Part shown: positions 9,509 to 17,185 of the stretch, piece by piece
How positions within the stretch are numbered: position 1 is the first letter of the stretch
How the letters are laid out: every line of letters begins with the position of its first letter
NCBI GenBank assembly: GCA_023394415.1
Contig: JAEXAR010000001.1
Location: 62,001-126,000 of the forward strand
Length of the DNA: 64,000 nt
Origin: Bacteroidota bacterium
GTDB taxonomy: Bacteria > Bacteroidota > Bacteroidia > Flavobacteriales > Weeksellaceae
Reading direction: 5' to 3'
The notes under the pieces: model-generated
What the model saw: only the letters and a program-made list of their open reading frames with translations
The model's database searches: none
Told to the model about the DNA's origin: nothing
Program-made: the position numbers and the translations under genes

Positions 9509-9579
9509 GGTACTTTGGCCGAGTGGTTAGGCAGTGGTCTGCAACACCATCTACAGCGGTTCGAATCCGCTAGGTACCT
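9509..9579 (+). tRNA. tRNA-Cys (anticodon GCA)
   Basis: A full cloverleaf can be folded by eye. The acceptor GGTACTT pairs with AGGTACC, with one G-U pair. The D arm is GCC/GGC. The anticodon stem GTGGT/ACCAT has loop CTGCAAC, so the anticodon is GCA (9541-9543). The T arm AGCGG/CCGCT has loop TTCGAAT. The discriminator is T, the known identity base of tRNA-Cys. CCA is not encoded. Confidence 0.97.
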
Positions 9580-9587
9580 CTCTTTTT

Positions 9588-9626
9588 AAGTGCAATTTTC
9601 TGAATGTCAGAAAATTGCACTTTTAT
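9588..9626 (+). terminator. Intrinsic terminator after tRNA-Cys
   Basis: Perfect 16-bp arms (9588-9603 and 9607-9622) with a 3-base loop, followed by TTATTTT. It begins 9 bp after the tRNA. Confidence 0.93.
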
Positions 9627-9739
9627 TTTAACTAAATTTAATGGTTTTAACGTTTTATTAACGTTAGTTTGGCTTCTTACTTGTCATATACCCTACAAGA
9701 AAACAAAGATCATTAAGTTTAACAATTTAAAATAGAGTT

Positions 9740-10312
9740 ATGAAAAATATATTATTAGCAGGTGCTGCGTCGGTACTTATGCTGACCGCCTGTAAAAAAG
9801 ACGAAGCTGTTGCCACAAAAACTCTGGAACAGGAAAAAATGGAATATCAAGCCAGACAGTTAGAAATTGAAAGACAAAAACTCGCAATTGAAAAAGAAAA
9901 AATTGCCTTCGAAAAAGCAAAGGACAGTATTGCTAAAGTAGAAGCTGCCAACAAGAAAGCAGTTGTTGCTGCTGCAGCTCCTGTAAGAGAGAGAGTAATT
10001 GAAAGAACGGTTTACAGAGAAGCGCCTAGAACATCAACTAGAACTAGAAGTTATGCAAGCAATTCTTCAGGTACTAGTTCAGGCTCAAACTCCGGAACTT
10101 ATAGTGGTACAACCCAAACTACTCAACAGAAACAAGGTATGAGTAAAGCAGCCAAAGGTACTATTATCGGTACTGTAGGTGGTGCTGCTGCAGGTGCGAT
10201 TATTAACAAGAAAAACAGAGGTGCTGGTGCTGTAATTGGAGGTATTATTGGTGGTGCAACCGGTTATACTATCGGTAGATCACAAGACAGAAAGGACGGT
10301 AGAGTTCAATAA
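9740..10312 (+). CDS. Lipoprotein with coiled coil and glycine-zipper segment
   Basis: Envelope lipoprotein of unknown function. The lipobox is MLTAC with Cys18. Residues ~28-75 form an E/K/Q-rich heptad-like coiled coil. Residues ~95-130 are a Ser/Thr/Gly-rich linker. Residues ~135-180 are a glycine zipper with alternating G/A and I/V (GTIIGTVGGAAAGAII, then AVIGGIIGGATGYTIG) of the kind found in YMGG and SlyB-like proteins that insert in membranes. It is flanked by two terminators, so it is probably transcribed alone. Confidence 0.85.
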   Translation: MKNILLAGAASVLMLTACKKDEAVATKTLEQEKMEYQARQLEIERQKLAIEKEKIAFEKAKDSIAKVEAANKKAVVAAAAPVRERVIERTVYREAPRTSTRTRSYASNSSGTSSGSNSGTYSGTTQTTQQKQGMSKAAKGTIIGTVGGAAAGAIINKKNRGAGAVIGGIIGGATGYTIGRSQDRKDGRVQ

Positions 10313-10337
10313 ACTTCTACTTCACAAAATAAATAAG

Positions 10338-10369
10338 AAAGATTGCTTAATTTTAAGCAATCTTTTTTT
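10338..10369 (+). terminator. Intrinsic terminator abutting the next start codon
   Basis: Arms AAGATTGCTTAA (10339-10350) and TTAAGCAATCTT (10353-10364) with a T run to 10368. The ATG of the downstream membrane protein begins at 10370, directly after the T run. Confidence 0.88.
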
Positions 10370-11995
10370 ATGCTGTATCTTTTATTTACTGCAATATTTA
10401 TAATCCCAGCACTTTTGGGAATCGGTACCATTTCTGAAAAAATATTCGGAAAAAACTATAGCTATCTCTCAATAAAAATTTTATTTGGCATTTTGACTTT
10501 GTCCGTTGTTTGGGCTTTTGCTGCATTTTTCATACCCATAAATCTGCATACCGAAGTTGTTACGCTTTCCCTAGGGTTGATTGGTTTTTATTATTTTAGA
10601 GTTTACAATGATTTGTCAAATTTTATATTAGAAAATAAAAATTTTCTCTTTCCATTATTACTTACCATTGTATTTGCAGGATCATTCTACCCGTTTATTT
10701 TAGATCATTTTGGTTATTATGTTACCACAATCAAATGGATTAATGAATTTGGCTTGGTAAAAGGCATTTCGAATCTAGATTTATTGCTGGGGCAAATGTC
10801 AGTCTGGCATATTTTTCAAGCTGGTTTTTCTTCTTTCTCAGATGTTTTTTTGAGGTTGAATACGGTTTTACTTATAATCTATATCATCTATGTTTTTGAG
10901 AAAAAATCTTGGGTGCATTTATGTTTTATCCCCATTTTATTTCTTTTTGCACAATCACCGAGTCCGGATTTGCCTTCCGTCATCTTCTCATTAATTATTT
11001 TGAATGAAATTTTTTCTGGCAATAAAGACAGTTATTTCTTGTTTGCGCTCTCTGCTTACACGTTTGCTATAAAGCCGACAATGATTTGGGTTCCGCTATT
11101 TGCATTGTTGTACGCTTTATTGGTACAAAAAGAGAAATTGAAAACATTAATACCCGGAATATTAATTTTAGCCTTATTTGTGTTTAAAAACATTTGGACT
11201 TTTGGTTATCCCATTTTTCCTGTACAAATTGGAGATCTAGGCATATCTTGGAAACCTAATCATGAAACTTTAAAAATATCTTCAGAAGTAGCCATTCAAA
11301 AAACATTTGATATGCAATATTCCGTGTCAGAAATCAACAATTTTGGCGCTTTTGATTATATTAAAAACTGGCTGACTTTAAAAGGAATAAAATCGCTAAT
11401 TCACATCAGTTTTCTTATTTCAATTATTGTTTTCACACTATTTGCAATTTCAAAAAAGAAAAAAATATATACCTTTTTATGGGTCTCCATTTTAATAAAA
11501 AGTGCTTTGGTTCTGCTCTTTTCTGCACAATACCGATTTTTTATTGATGTCTTCTTCGTGCTGGCTTTTGTTTTATTATTTGAAAAAATCACCCGCAAAA
11601 ATGCAATTTTATCATTCTCTGTATTGGGTTTGGCTTTTTCTATCTTTCTATCATTTCCAACTCTTTTAAAAACACTTGTCCCAAGTTTTAGATTGGGGCA
11701 TTTTATGCTTGGTTTTGATAAAAAGCAGATCATAATACCTTCACATTTTCAACTCAAAGAATACAAAACTCATCAGATTGGGAATCTCAAATTCAATGTT
11801 GTGGAAGGCTATTCTTTCAGTTTCGACATTCCGACACCTGCAATTTCTCCGGTATTTTTAAAAGAATATGATGAAGCCGGTATTTTTCCTCAAAAAATAA
11901 GTCATGACATCAAAGATGGTTTTATTTGGAGAAAAATGACGGATGCAGAACATTTGCAACTCAAAAAAATACTTGAAGAGAGAAAGAACAAATAA
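10370..11995 (+). CDS. Polytopic membrane protein, GT-C glycosyltransferase-like architecture
   Basis: 541 residues with about 11-12 hydrophobic helices and a soluble C-terminal tail of ~90 residues. The layout (helices, an extended loop after the first pair, an acidic DHFGYY stretch in the first large loop) resembles GT-C-type and LIC_10190-type membrane proteins. I cannot assign a substrate. The ATG at 10370 is preferred: an in-frame TTG at 10343 lies inside the terminator stem. The first residues MLYLLFTAIFIIPALLGIG form a good first helix. Translation must start with almost no leader if the upstream hairpin terminates. Confidence 0.75.
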   Translation: MLYLLFTAIFIIPALLGIGTISEKIFGKNYSYLSIKILFGILTLSVVWAFAAFFIPINLHTEVVTLSLGLIGFYYFRVYNDLSNFILENKNFLFPLLLTIVFAGSFYPFILDHFGYYVTTIKWINEFGLVKGISNLDLLLGQMSVWHIFQAGFSSFSDVFLRLNTVLLIIYIIYVFEKKSWVHLCFIPILFLFAQSPSPDLPSVIFSLIILNEIFSGNKDSYFLFALSAYTFAIKPTMIWVPLFALLYALLVQKEKLKTLIPGILILALFVFKNIWTFGYPIFPVQIGDLGISWKPNHETLKISSEVAIQKTFDMQYSVSEINNFGAFDYIKNWLTLKGIKSLIHISFLISIIVFTLFAISKKKKIYTFLWVSILIKSALVLLFSAQYRFFIDVFFVLAFVLLFEKITRKNAILSFSVLGLAFSIFLSFPTLLKTLVPSFRLGHFMLGFDKKQIIIPSHFQLKEYKTHQIGNLKFNVVEGYSFSFDIPTPAISPVFLKEYDEAGIFPQKISHDIKDGFIWRKMTDAEHLQLKKILEERKNK

Positions 11996-12027
11996 ACTCC
12001 GAAATCCTTTACCTCAAGACAATTCAT

Positions 12028-12035
12028 TATCTTTG
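12028..12035 (+). promoter_or_regulatory. -7 element of aroC, 4 bp from the start codon
   Basis: TATCTTTG at 12028-12035 is a full match to TAnnTTTG. The aroC ATG begins at 12040, where transcription itself would be expected to start. No TTG was found at -33. Confidence 0.55.
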
Positions 12036-12039
12036 TTAA

Positions 12040-13098
12040 ATGTTCACACTAGGAAATTTTCTCAATCTTTCTACCTTCGGCGAGAGCCACGGTTTGGCTT
12101 ACGGAGGCATTATCACAAATTTTCCGGCAGGGTTGGAAGTTGATTTGGATAAAATTCAAAAGGAACTCGACCGAAGAAAACCAGGACAAAGTGCTATTGT
12201 TACCCAAAGAAAAGAAAGTGATACGGTAAAGTTTCTTTCAGGAATTTTTGAAGGAAAAACCACAGGAACTCCAATTGGATTCATCATCGAGAACGAAAAT
12301 CAAAAATCCAAAGACTACGATCACATTGCTAAAGCCTACAGACCGAGCCACGCAGATTTTACTTATGATCAAAAATTTGGCATCCGAGATTACAGAGGTG
12401 GCGGAAAGTCTTCTGCTAGAGAAACTGTTAACTGGGTGGTTGCAGGTGCTATTGCAAAACAACTGATTCCAAATATTGAAATCAATGCTTATGTTTCTTC
12501 AGTAGGAGAAATTTTCTGCGAAAAACCTTATCAGGATCTTGATTTTTCTAAAATTGAAAGCAACGAAGTTCGCTGTCCTGATGAAGCTACTGCTGAGAGA
12601 ATGATTTCAAAAATTAAAGAAATAAAAAAAGAAGGCAATACCATTGGCGGAACTGTTACCTGTGTCATCAAAAATATTCCGGTTGGAATTGGAGAACCGG
12701 TTTTCGGAAAATTACAGGCAGAATTAGCAAAAGCGATGATGAACATTAACGCTGCAAAAGGTTTTGAATATGGCAGTGGATTTTGTGGCGCAAGAATGAC
12801 AGGGAAAGAACACAACGACCTCTTTAACGAAGACTTTTCCACTAAATCCAATCTTTCCGGCGGAATACAAGGTGGGATTTCTAACGGGATGGATATTTAT
12901 TTCCGAGTAGCATTTAAACCTGTTGCTACCATCTTAAGACCACAGGAAAGTGTCGATAGTAACGGAAATCCTGTCATTATAGAAGGCAAAGGAAGACACG
13001 ACCCTTGTGTTGTGCCGAGAGCAGTACCTATTGTTGAAAATTTAGCCGCTTTTGTGCTGGCAGATCTTTTTCTCGTTAATAAAATTCGCAGAATATGA
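12040..13098 (+). CDS. aroC: Chorismate synthase
   Basis: Last step of the shikimate pathway: converts EPSP to chorismate with reduced FMN. 352 residues is the normal length. Signature segments are in order: the STFGESHG N-terminus with the catalytic His, RPSHADFTYDQKFGIRDYRG near 105, SSARET, then GGIQGGISNGMDIYFRVAFK and the RHDPCVVPRAVPI C-terminus. It stands alone with its own -7 element and may be translated from a leaderless or near-leaderless message. Confidence 0.97.
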   Translation: MFTLGNFLNLSTFGESHGLAYGGIITNFPAGLEVDLDKIQKELDRRKPGQSAIVTQRKESDTVKFLSGIFEGKTTGTPIGFIIENENQKSKDYDHIAKAYRPSHADFTYDQKFGIRDYRGGGKSSARETVNWVVAGAIAKQLIPNIEINAYVSSVGEIFCEKPYQDLDFSKIESNEVRCPDEATAERMISKIKEIKKEGNTIGGTVTCVIKNIPVGIGEPVFGKLQAELAKAMMNINAAKGFEYGSGFCGARMTGKEHNDLFNEDFSTKSNLSGGIQGGISNGMDIYFRVAFKPVATILRPQESVDSNGNPVIIEGKGRHDPCVVPRAVPIVENLAAFVLADLFLVNKIRRI

Positions 13099-13167
13099 TT
13101 AATAAGTGACTTTTGTTACTGTAATTACGATAAGGAAATCCGAAATTTGCATAAATAAAATTAAAAA

Positions 13168-13737
13168 ATGGAATTGAAAAAATATTGGGACAAAGCCATC
13201 AGTTTTGAAGAGTATATGAAAGTTGCAGATCAAAGACTGAACGCTCCAAAAGATGCACAGGAAGAAGAGTTTAAAGAATATTATGAGCTTGGGTTACATC
13301 GTATGGAACGCACCCTGAAAACTTATAAAAAAGATGAATCTCAAACTGCACTTTTACAATCGAAGAACTTCAGTGGCAAGATTTTGATCATTACAGAACC
13401 TTGGTGTGGTGATGCCAGCGCAACAGTGCCAGCTGTTTCAAAATTTTTTGAAGGTGAAAATGAAGTGAAAATTTTCTTACGTGATGATGATACTTCATTA
13501 ATCGATCAGTTTTTAACCAACGGAACACAATCCATCCCTATTGTAATTTTGCTTGATGAAAATTATAATGTTATCAACCATTGGGGACCGAGACCAGAGT
13601 ACGGAACTGAACTTCTTAAAAAATTCAAGGCTGATCCTGAAGCCTATCCAAAAGATGACTTTTATAATGACCTTCAGGTCTATTATGCGAAAAACAGAGG
13701 CAAGGATGCCATACAGGAAATTCTTGAACTGATTTAA
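13168..13737 (+). CDS. Thioredoxin-like protein with single cysteine
   Basis: Cytoplasmic thioredoxin-fold protein of the Thioredoxin_9 type (189 residues). The usual CxxC is reduced to EPWCGDASAT, which keeps only the first cysteine. The cis-proline region is TQSIPIVILLD. The helical N-terminus (1-65) precedes the thioredoxin fold. The single Cys suggests a monothiol or peroxidase/reductase-like role rather than a classical dithiol exchange. No operon partner is evident; a weak terminator and another thioredoxin-like gene follow. Confidence 0.87.
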   Translation: MELKKYWDKAISFEEYMKVADQRLNAPKDAQEEEFKEYYELGLHRMERTLKTYKKDESQTALLQSKNFSGKILIITEPWCGDASATVPAVSKFFEGENEVKIFLRDDDTSLIDQFLTNGTQSIPIVILLDENYNVINHWGPRPEYGTELLKKFKADPEAYPKDDFYNDLQVYYAKNRGKDAIQEILELI

Positions 13738-13757
13738 AATAAATTACCGAAATTTGT

Positions 13758-13790
13758 AAAGCCCTTTTAGAACAATCTGAAAGGGTTTTT
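13758..13790 (+). terminator. Probable intrinsic terminator
   Basis: Arms built on CCCTTT (13762-13767) and AAAGGG (13780-13785), extended by A-T pairs around a bulged G, then a T run. The loop is ~12 bases. Weaker than the other terminators in the window. Confidence 0.6.
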
Positions 13791-13803
13791 AAAAATTGAA
13801 AAT

Positions 13804-14334
13804 TTGAAAAAGAACATCATCTATATCGTATTGCTTGCTATATTAGGAATTATCGCATTTGTTCCGGGTGTTAAAGATTTATTTTTTCCTGTAGCTGAAA
13901 TAGAAAATGCTGTAACCGTAGACGAAGCCGATTATGATATTAACCTAAAAGGCATCAATACAACCAGCACCAATTTAAAAAATTTCAGAGGCAAAAAACT
14001 GGTTTTTCTTAATTTTTGGGGAACTTGGTGTGCGCCTTGTCGTGAAGAATGGCCAACAATTCAGAAACTTTATGATTCCAAAAAAGATAAAGTTGATTTT
14101 GTACTTATCGCCATGATGGATAAAGAAGAAGATGTAAGAAAATTTCTGAAGGAAAACAATTACACTGTGCCTGTTTACATTGCAGAAAGCCCAATCAATG
14201 ATAAAATTTTGCCGAAAGTTTTTCCAACGACTTTTCTGCTGGATAAAAACGGAAGAATTCTTCAGAAAGAAGACGCTACAAAAGATTGGAACAGCAAATC
14301 GGTACACGAATTTATCGATAATGTTGCCCCATAA
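13804..14334 (+). CDS. TlpA/ResA-like thioredoxin family protein
   Basis: Membrane-anchored periplasmic thiol-disulfide oxidoreductase of 176 residues. Residues 5-23 form a single N-terminal anchor. The redox site is NFWGTWCAPCREEW with Cys76 and Cys79, and the cis-proline is in KVFPTTFLLD. The start is a TTG at 13804 directly before the hydrophobic helix; no ATG is available. TlpA/ResA proteins reduce target thiols, for example in cytochrome c maturation, but no partner lies alongside. Confidence 0.9.
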   Translation: MKKNIIYIVLLAILGIIAFVPGVKDLFFPVAEIENAVTVDEADYDINLKGINTTSTNLKNFRGKKLVFLNFWGTWCAPCREEWPTIQKLYDSKKDKVDFVLIAMMDKEEDVRKFLKENNYTVPVYIAESPINDKILPKVFPTTFLLDKNGRILQKEDATKDWNSKSVHEFIDNVAP

Positions 14335-14370
14335 ATTTTTAACAAAAAATTACCATTTCCAGCTTGAGAT

Positions 14371-14387
14371 TTGGAACAGATTTTGCA
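14371..14387 (+). promoter_or_regulatory. Candidate sigma-54-type promoter upstream of the DUF1232 gene
   Basis: TTGGAAC (14371-14377) and TTGC (14383-14386) place GG and GC exactly 10 bases apart, as in -24/-12 promoters (TGGCAC-N5-TTGC), with one mismatch (TGGAAC). The predicted start near 14398 is about 19 bp before the ATG. Inference only. Confidence 0.35.
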
Positions 14388-14416
14388 AATTTTGTTTCGT
14401 AAATTTTTAAACATAA

Positions 14417-14755
14417 ATGAAATACTCAAAAGTTGAAATTTTAAAAGAAGCCATTAAACACAAAGGTTTCATACAGAAAGTTCCTGTAATTTGGCGTATG
14501 GTGAAACTTTGGAGGAGAGGCACTTACAAAACCAATGCAATGGATATGATTTTGCCATTACTTGGTCTTATATACGTGATTTCTCCGATAGATTTAATAC
14601 CGGAAATCGCAGTACCCTTCATGGGTTCCTTAGATGATTTGGCTGTTTTAGCCTTCATCATCCCAAAATTGATGAAAGAGGTTGATAAATTTTTGCTGTG
14701 GGAAGCTATGCAAAAAGAAGGCATTACTACCATAGATGTAGAAGAAATAAAATAA
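14417..14755 (+). CDS. YkvA-type DUF1232 membrane protein
   Basis: 112 residues. The DUF1232 core is clear: ILPLLGLIYVISPIDLIPE, a short loop, then GSLDDLAVLAFIIPKLMKEVDKF, giving one or two membrane helices. The N-terminal 40 residues are basic and amphipathic. Its function is not established in the family. A hairpin terminator follows 23 bp after the stop. A possible sigma-54-like promoter lies upstream. Confidence 0.88.
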   Translation: MKYSKVEILKEAIKHKGFIQKVPVIWRMVKLWRRGTYKTNAMDMILPLLGLIYVISPIDLIPEIAVPFMGSLDDLAVLAFIIPKLMKEVDKFLLWEAMQKEGITTIDVEEIK

Positions 14756-14777
14756 GTTTTTTTTCATATAGTTATTT

Positions 14778-14803
14778 ACCGTCTTGCAAAAGACGGTTTT
14801 TTT
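14778..14803 (+). terminator. Intrinsic terminator after the DUF1232 gene
   Basis: ACCGTCTT (14778-14785), GCAA tetraloop, AAGACGGT (14790-14797), then a run of T to 14803. Confidence 0.93.
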
Positions 14804-14832
14804 ATTGAAGAAAAATTCAGGAGATTTGCAGG

Positions 14833-15753
14833 GTGAAAACCTTAATATCAATAGTAGGAACAACAGGAATCGGCAAAACCAAACTTGCAATAGACATTGC
14901 AAAGCATTACGGTACTGAAATTATTTCCTGCGATTCACGACAATTTTTTAAGGAAATGAAAATTGGAACCGCCGCTCCAACTGATGAAGAGCTAAACGAA
15001 ATTTCTCATCATTTTATCGGAAACCTATCTGTAAAAGATTATTACTCCATTGGTCAGTTTGAGATTGATGCTCTGCAAAAATTAGATGACCTTTTTACAA
15101 AAAATAAAGTGGTCGTAATGGTTGGCGGAAGCATGATGTATGAAAAAGCCGTCATCGAAGGTTTAAACGACTTGCCGGAAGCCAATGAGGAAAACCAAAA
15201 AAGATTAGAAAACATTTGGAAAGAAGAAGGTATTGAAGGACTACAAAAATTATTAAAAAATCTTGATGAAGAATATTACAATGTTGTAGATAAAGATAAT
15301 CCGAGACGCTTGCTTCGTGCGATTGATGTGATTTGGCAAACGGGAACAAAATATTCAAAACTTATTTCGGAGCCCAAACATAAAAGACATTTCAACGTAA
15401 TAAGAATTGGGATTGAAGCGCCGCGCGAAATTATCTACGAAAGAATCAATCAAAGAGTTGATAAAATGATGGAAGCCGGACTTTTGGATGAAGTAAAAGC
15501 TCTTCTAACAGCTCATAATGACAATTACAAAACATTAGTTCCACTACAAACCGTTGGTTATACCGAGATTTTTAAATACCTGAATGATGAATGGGATTTG
15601 GATTTTGCTGTTACTGAAATCAAAAAAAATTCTAGAAGGTTCGCAAAACGACAACTGACTTGGTATCGTAAAGAAGAAAACATCCATTGGGTAAATTTTG
15701 AAAATCCACTTCAAGAATCCTTATCTTTGCTCAAGAATAATATAAAAATGTGA
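14833..15753 (+). CDS. miaA: tRNA dimethylallyltransferase
   Basis: Transfers the dimethylallyl group to A37 of tRNAs reading UNN codons. 306 residues. The P-loop is GTTGIGKT (9-16), the DSRQ motif is at 34-37 followed by MKIGTAAPT, and the tRNA-contact segment PLQTVGYTEIF lies near residue 238. The start is GTG at 14833, preceded by TTTGCAGG. It ends just before an octamer-repeat hairpin (15762-15818) that separates it from the next gene. Confidence 0.95.
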   Translation: MKTLISIVGTTGIGKTKLAIDIAKHYGTEIISCDSRQFFKEMKIGTAAPTDEELNEISHHFIGNLSVKDYYSIGQFEIDALQKLDDLFTKNKVVVMVGGSMMYEKAVIEGLNDLPEANEENQKRLENIWKEEGIEGLQKLLKNLDEEYYNVVDKDNPRRLLRAIDVIWQTGTKYSKLISEPKHKRHFNVIRIGIEAPREIIYERINQRVDKMMEAGLLDEVKALLTAHNDNYKTLVPLQTVGYTEIFKYLNDEWDLDFAVTEIKKNSRRFAKRQLTWYRKEENIHWVNFENPLQESLSLLKNNIKM

Positions 15754-15761
15754 TAATTCAA

Positions 15762-15818
15762 CAATGTAGCAATGATGCTTTTCAAGATTGTTACATTGGT
15801 AGATTGATAAATAAATTA
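15762..15818. repeat. Inverted 8-bp-period repeat array
   Basis: The left arm has CAATGTAG and CAATGATG; the right arm has ATTGTTAC, ATTGGTAG, ATTGATAA, ATAAATTA from 15787. The arms are largely complementary (CAATGTAGCAAT against ATTGTTACATTG) around a ~13-base loop. It lies between miaA and the next thioredoxin-fold gene. Confidence 0.75.
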
Positions 15819-15823
15819 ATACT

Positions 15824-16381
15824 ATGGCAAATACACCTTCTAATATGCTTCCACTGGGAACTAAAGCACCTTTTTTTGAGCTTCCCAACCCATCACAAAG
15901 TAATGAATTGCAAAACCTTGACGAACTGAAAGGTGAAAAAGGAACACTGGTGATTTTTATGTGCAACCACTGCCCTTTTGTACTTCATGTGATTGATAAA
16001 TTAGCTGAACTTTATGAAGATTACAACGATAAAGGCATCGAATTTATCGCCATCAATTCCAACAACGTCGAAAAATACCCGGACGATTCTCCAGAAAAAA
16101 TGATAGAATTTCAATACGAAAGAAAATTTGAATTCCCTTATCTCTTTGATGAGAGCCAAAGTATTGCAAAAGCGTACGATGCTGCTTGCACACCAGATTT
16201 TTTCTTCTTTGATGATAAACTTGATTTGGTTTATCGTGGACAAATGGATGATTCGCGTCCAGGAAATACAAAAGAAATTACCGGTGAAGACTTAATTATC
16301 GCTTTTGAAAATCTTTTAGCAGGCGAACCACAAGAAGAATTACAAAAACCTAGTATGGGTTGTAATATTAAGTGGAAGTAA
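15824..16381 (+). CDS. Thioredoxin family (AhpC/TSA-like) protein
   Basis: Cytoplasmic thioredoxin-fold protein of 185 residues. The redox site is FMCNHCPFV with Cys47 and Cys50. The segment GIEFIAINSNNVEKYPDDSP is typical of the redoxin subfamily that carries CNHCP. A third cysteine pair position occurs near the C-terminus (MGCNIKWK). Its target is unknown. A bidirectional terminator separates it from the convergent MBL hydrolase. Confidence 0.9.
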   Translation: MANTPSNMLPLGTKAPFFELPNPSQSNELQNLDELKGEKGTLVIFMCNHCPFVLHVIDKLAELYEDYNDKGIEFIAINSNNVEKYPDDSPEKMIEFQYERKFEFPYLFDESQSIAKAYDAACTPDFFFFDDKLDLVYRGQMDDSRPGNTKEITGEDLIIAFENLLAGEPQEELQKPSMGCNIKWK

Positions 16382-16406
16382 TTTTCTATGCATAAATTAA
16401 AAAAAT

Positions 16407-16438
16407 AAAGAGTCAAGTTATAAAGCTTGACTCTTTTT
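16407..16438 (+). terminator. Bidirectional terminator between convergent genes
   Basis: AAAGAGTCAAG (16407-16417) and CTTGACTCTTT (16426-16436) with an 8-base loop. T runs flank it on both strands, so it can serve both neighbours. Confidence 0.9.
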
Positions 16439-16454
16439 AATTGTTTGTTATTTT

Positions 16455-17090
16455 TTAGAAAAAAGGATTATATTCTTTCTCAAAACCAATCTTCGTAGGA
16501 TTTCCATGTCCGCAATACACCACGGTTTGCTCATCCAAAATAAATAATTTGGTTTTGATGCTTTCAATTAACTGTTCGTGATCGCCTTTGTACAAATCTG
16601 TCCTGCCAATACTTCCCTCAAAAAGCACGTCACCGGAAATTACAAATTTCTGATTGATACTATGATAAGCAACGTGTCCCGGTGAATGTCCGGGAACGTG
16701 ATAGATTTTCAGTTCATCATCATCAAGTTTTAAAATTTCATTTTCAGAAATCACATTAATCTCACCATCAAAAGGCTGAAAGAAAAAGCCGAATTGTCTT
16801 GCACTCATCGGATTTCTTTCCAGAATTTCTTGTTCTATATCGTGCATCAAAACGGGAACATTGTACTTATTATAAGCCCATTGCAAACCAAGCACGTGAT
16901 CGATATGAGCGTGTGTGAGAAGGATTTTTTTAACATTCAAATCTTTTTCGGAAATAAAATTTTCTAGCGTCTTGGTTTCGTGTTCGTTAAAGTTTCCGGG
17001 ATCGATGATAAAAGCATTTTTATGCTCATTGTAAACCACATAAGTATTCTCTGAAAAAGGATTGAAGACAAAAGACTGAATTTGCAGCAT
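16455..17090 (-). CDS. MBL-fold metallo-hydrolase (glyoxalase II-like)
   Basis: 211 residues from the ATG at 17090; a longer in-frame start at 17138 would cover the promoter and is not favoured. The zinc motif THAHIDHV gives His60, His62, Asp64 and His65. Further ligands appear in VPGHSPGHVAYH, FISGDVLFEGSIGRTD and VYCGHGNPT. Proteins of this size and motif set are usually hydroxyacylglutathione hydrolase-like thioesterases; the substrate cannot be read from sequence. Confidence 0.92.
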   Translation of the reverse strand: MLQIQSFVFNPFSENTYVVYNEHKNAFIIDPGNFNEHETKTLENFISEKDLNVKKILLTHAHIDHVLGLQWAYNKYNVPVLMHDIEQEILERNPMSARQFGFFFQPFDGEINVISENEILKLDDDELKIYHVPGHSPGHVAYHSINQKFVISGDVLFEGSIGRTDLYKGDHEQLIESIKTKLFILDEQTVVYCGHGNPTKIGFEKEYNPFF

Positions 17091-17110
17091 TCTGAAAAAT
17101 TTTAAGTTTA

Positions 17111-17138
17111 CAAATTTAACCATTCCCGCATTATTCAA
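17111..17138 (-). promoter_or_regulatory. Promoter of the MBL hydrolase gene
   Basis: On the minus strand TTG (17138-17136), 17 bp spacer, TAAATTTG (17118-17111), matching the flavobacterial consensus. The start codon is 20 bp downstream. Confidence 0.6.
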
Positions 17139-17185
17139 TCATAGTTGAGGAATATTTTGGTTTAAAATTCGTTATATTCGTATTG

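Noticed and set aside
10343..10369. TTG start for the membrane protein at 10343
   Set aside because: It lies inside the terminator stem; the ATG at 10370 begins the first membrane helix.
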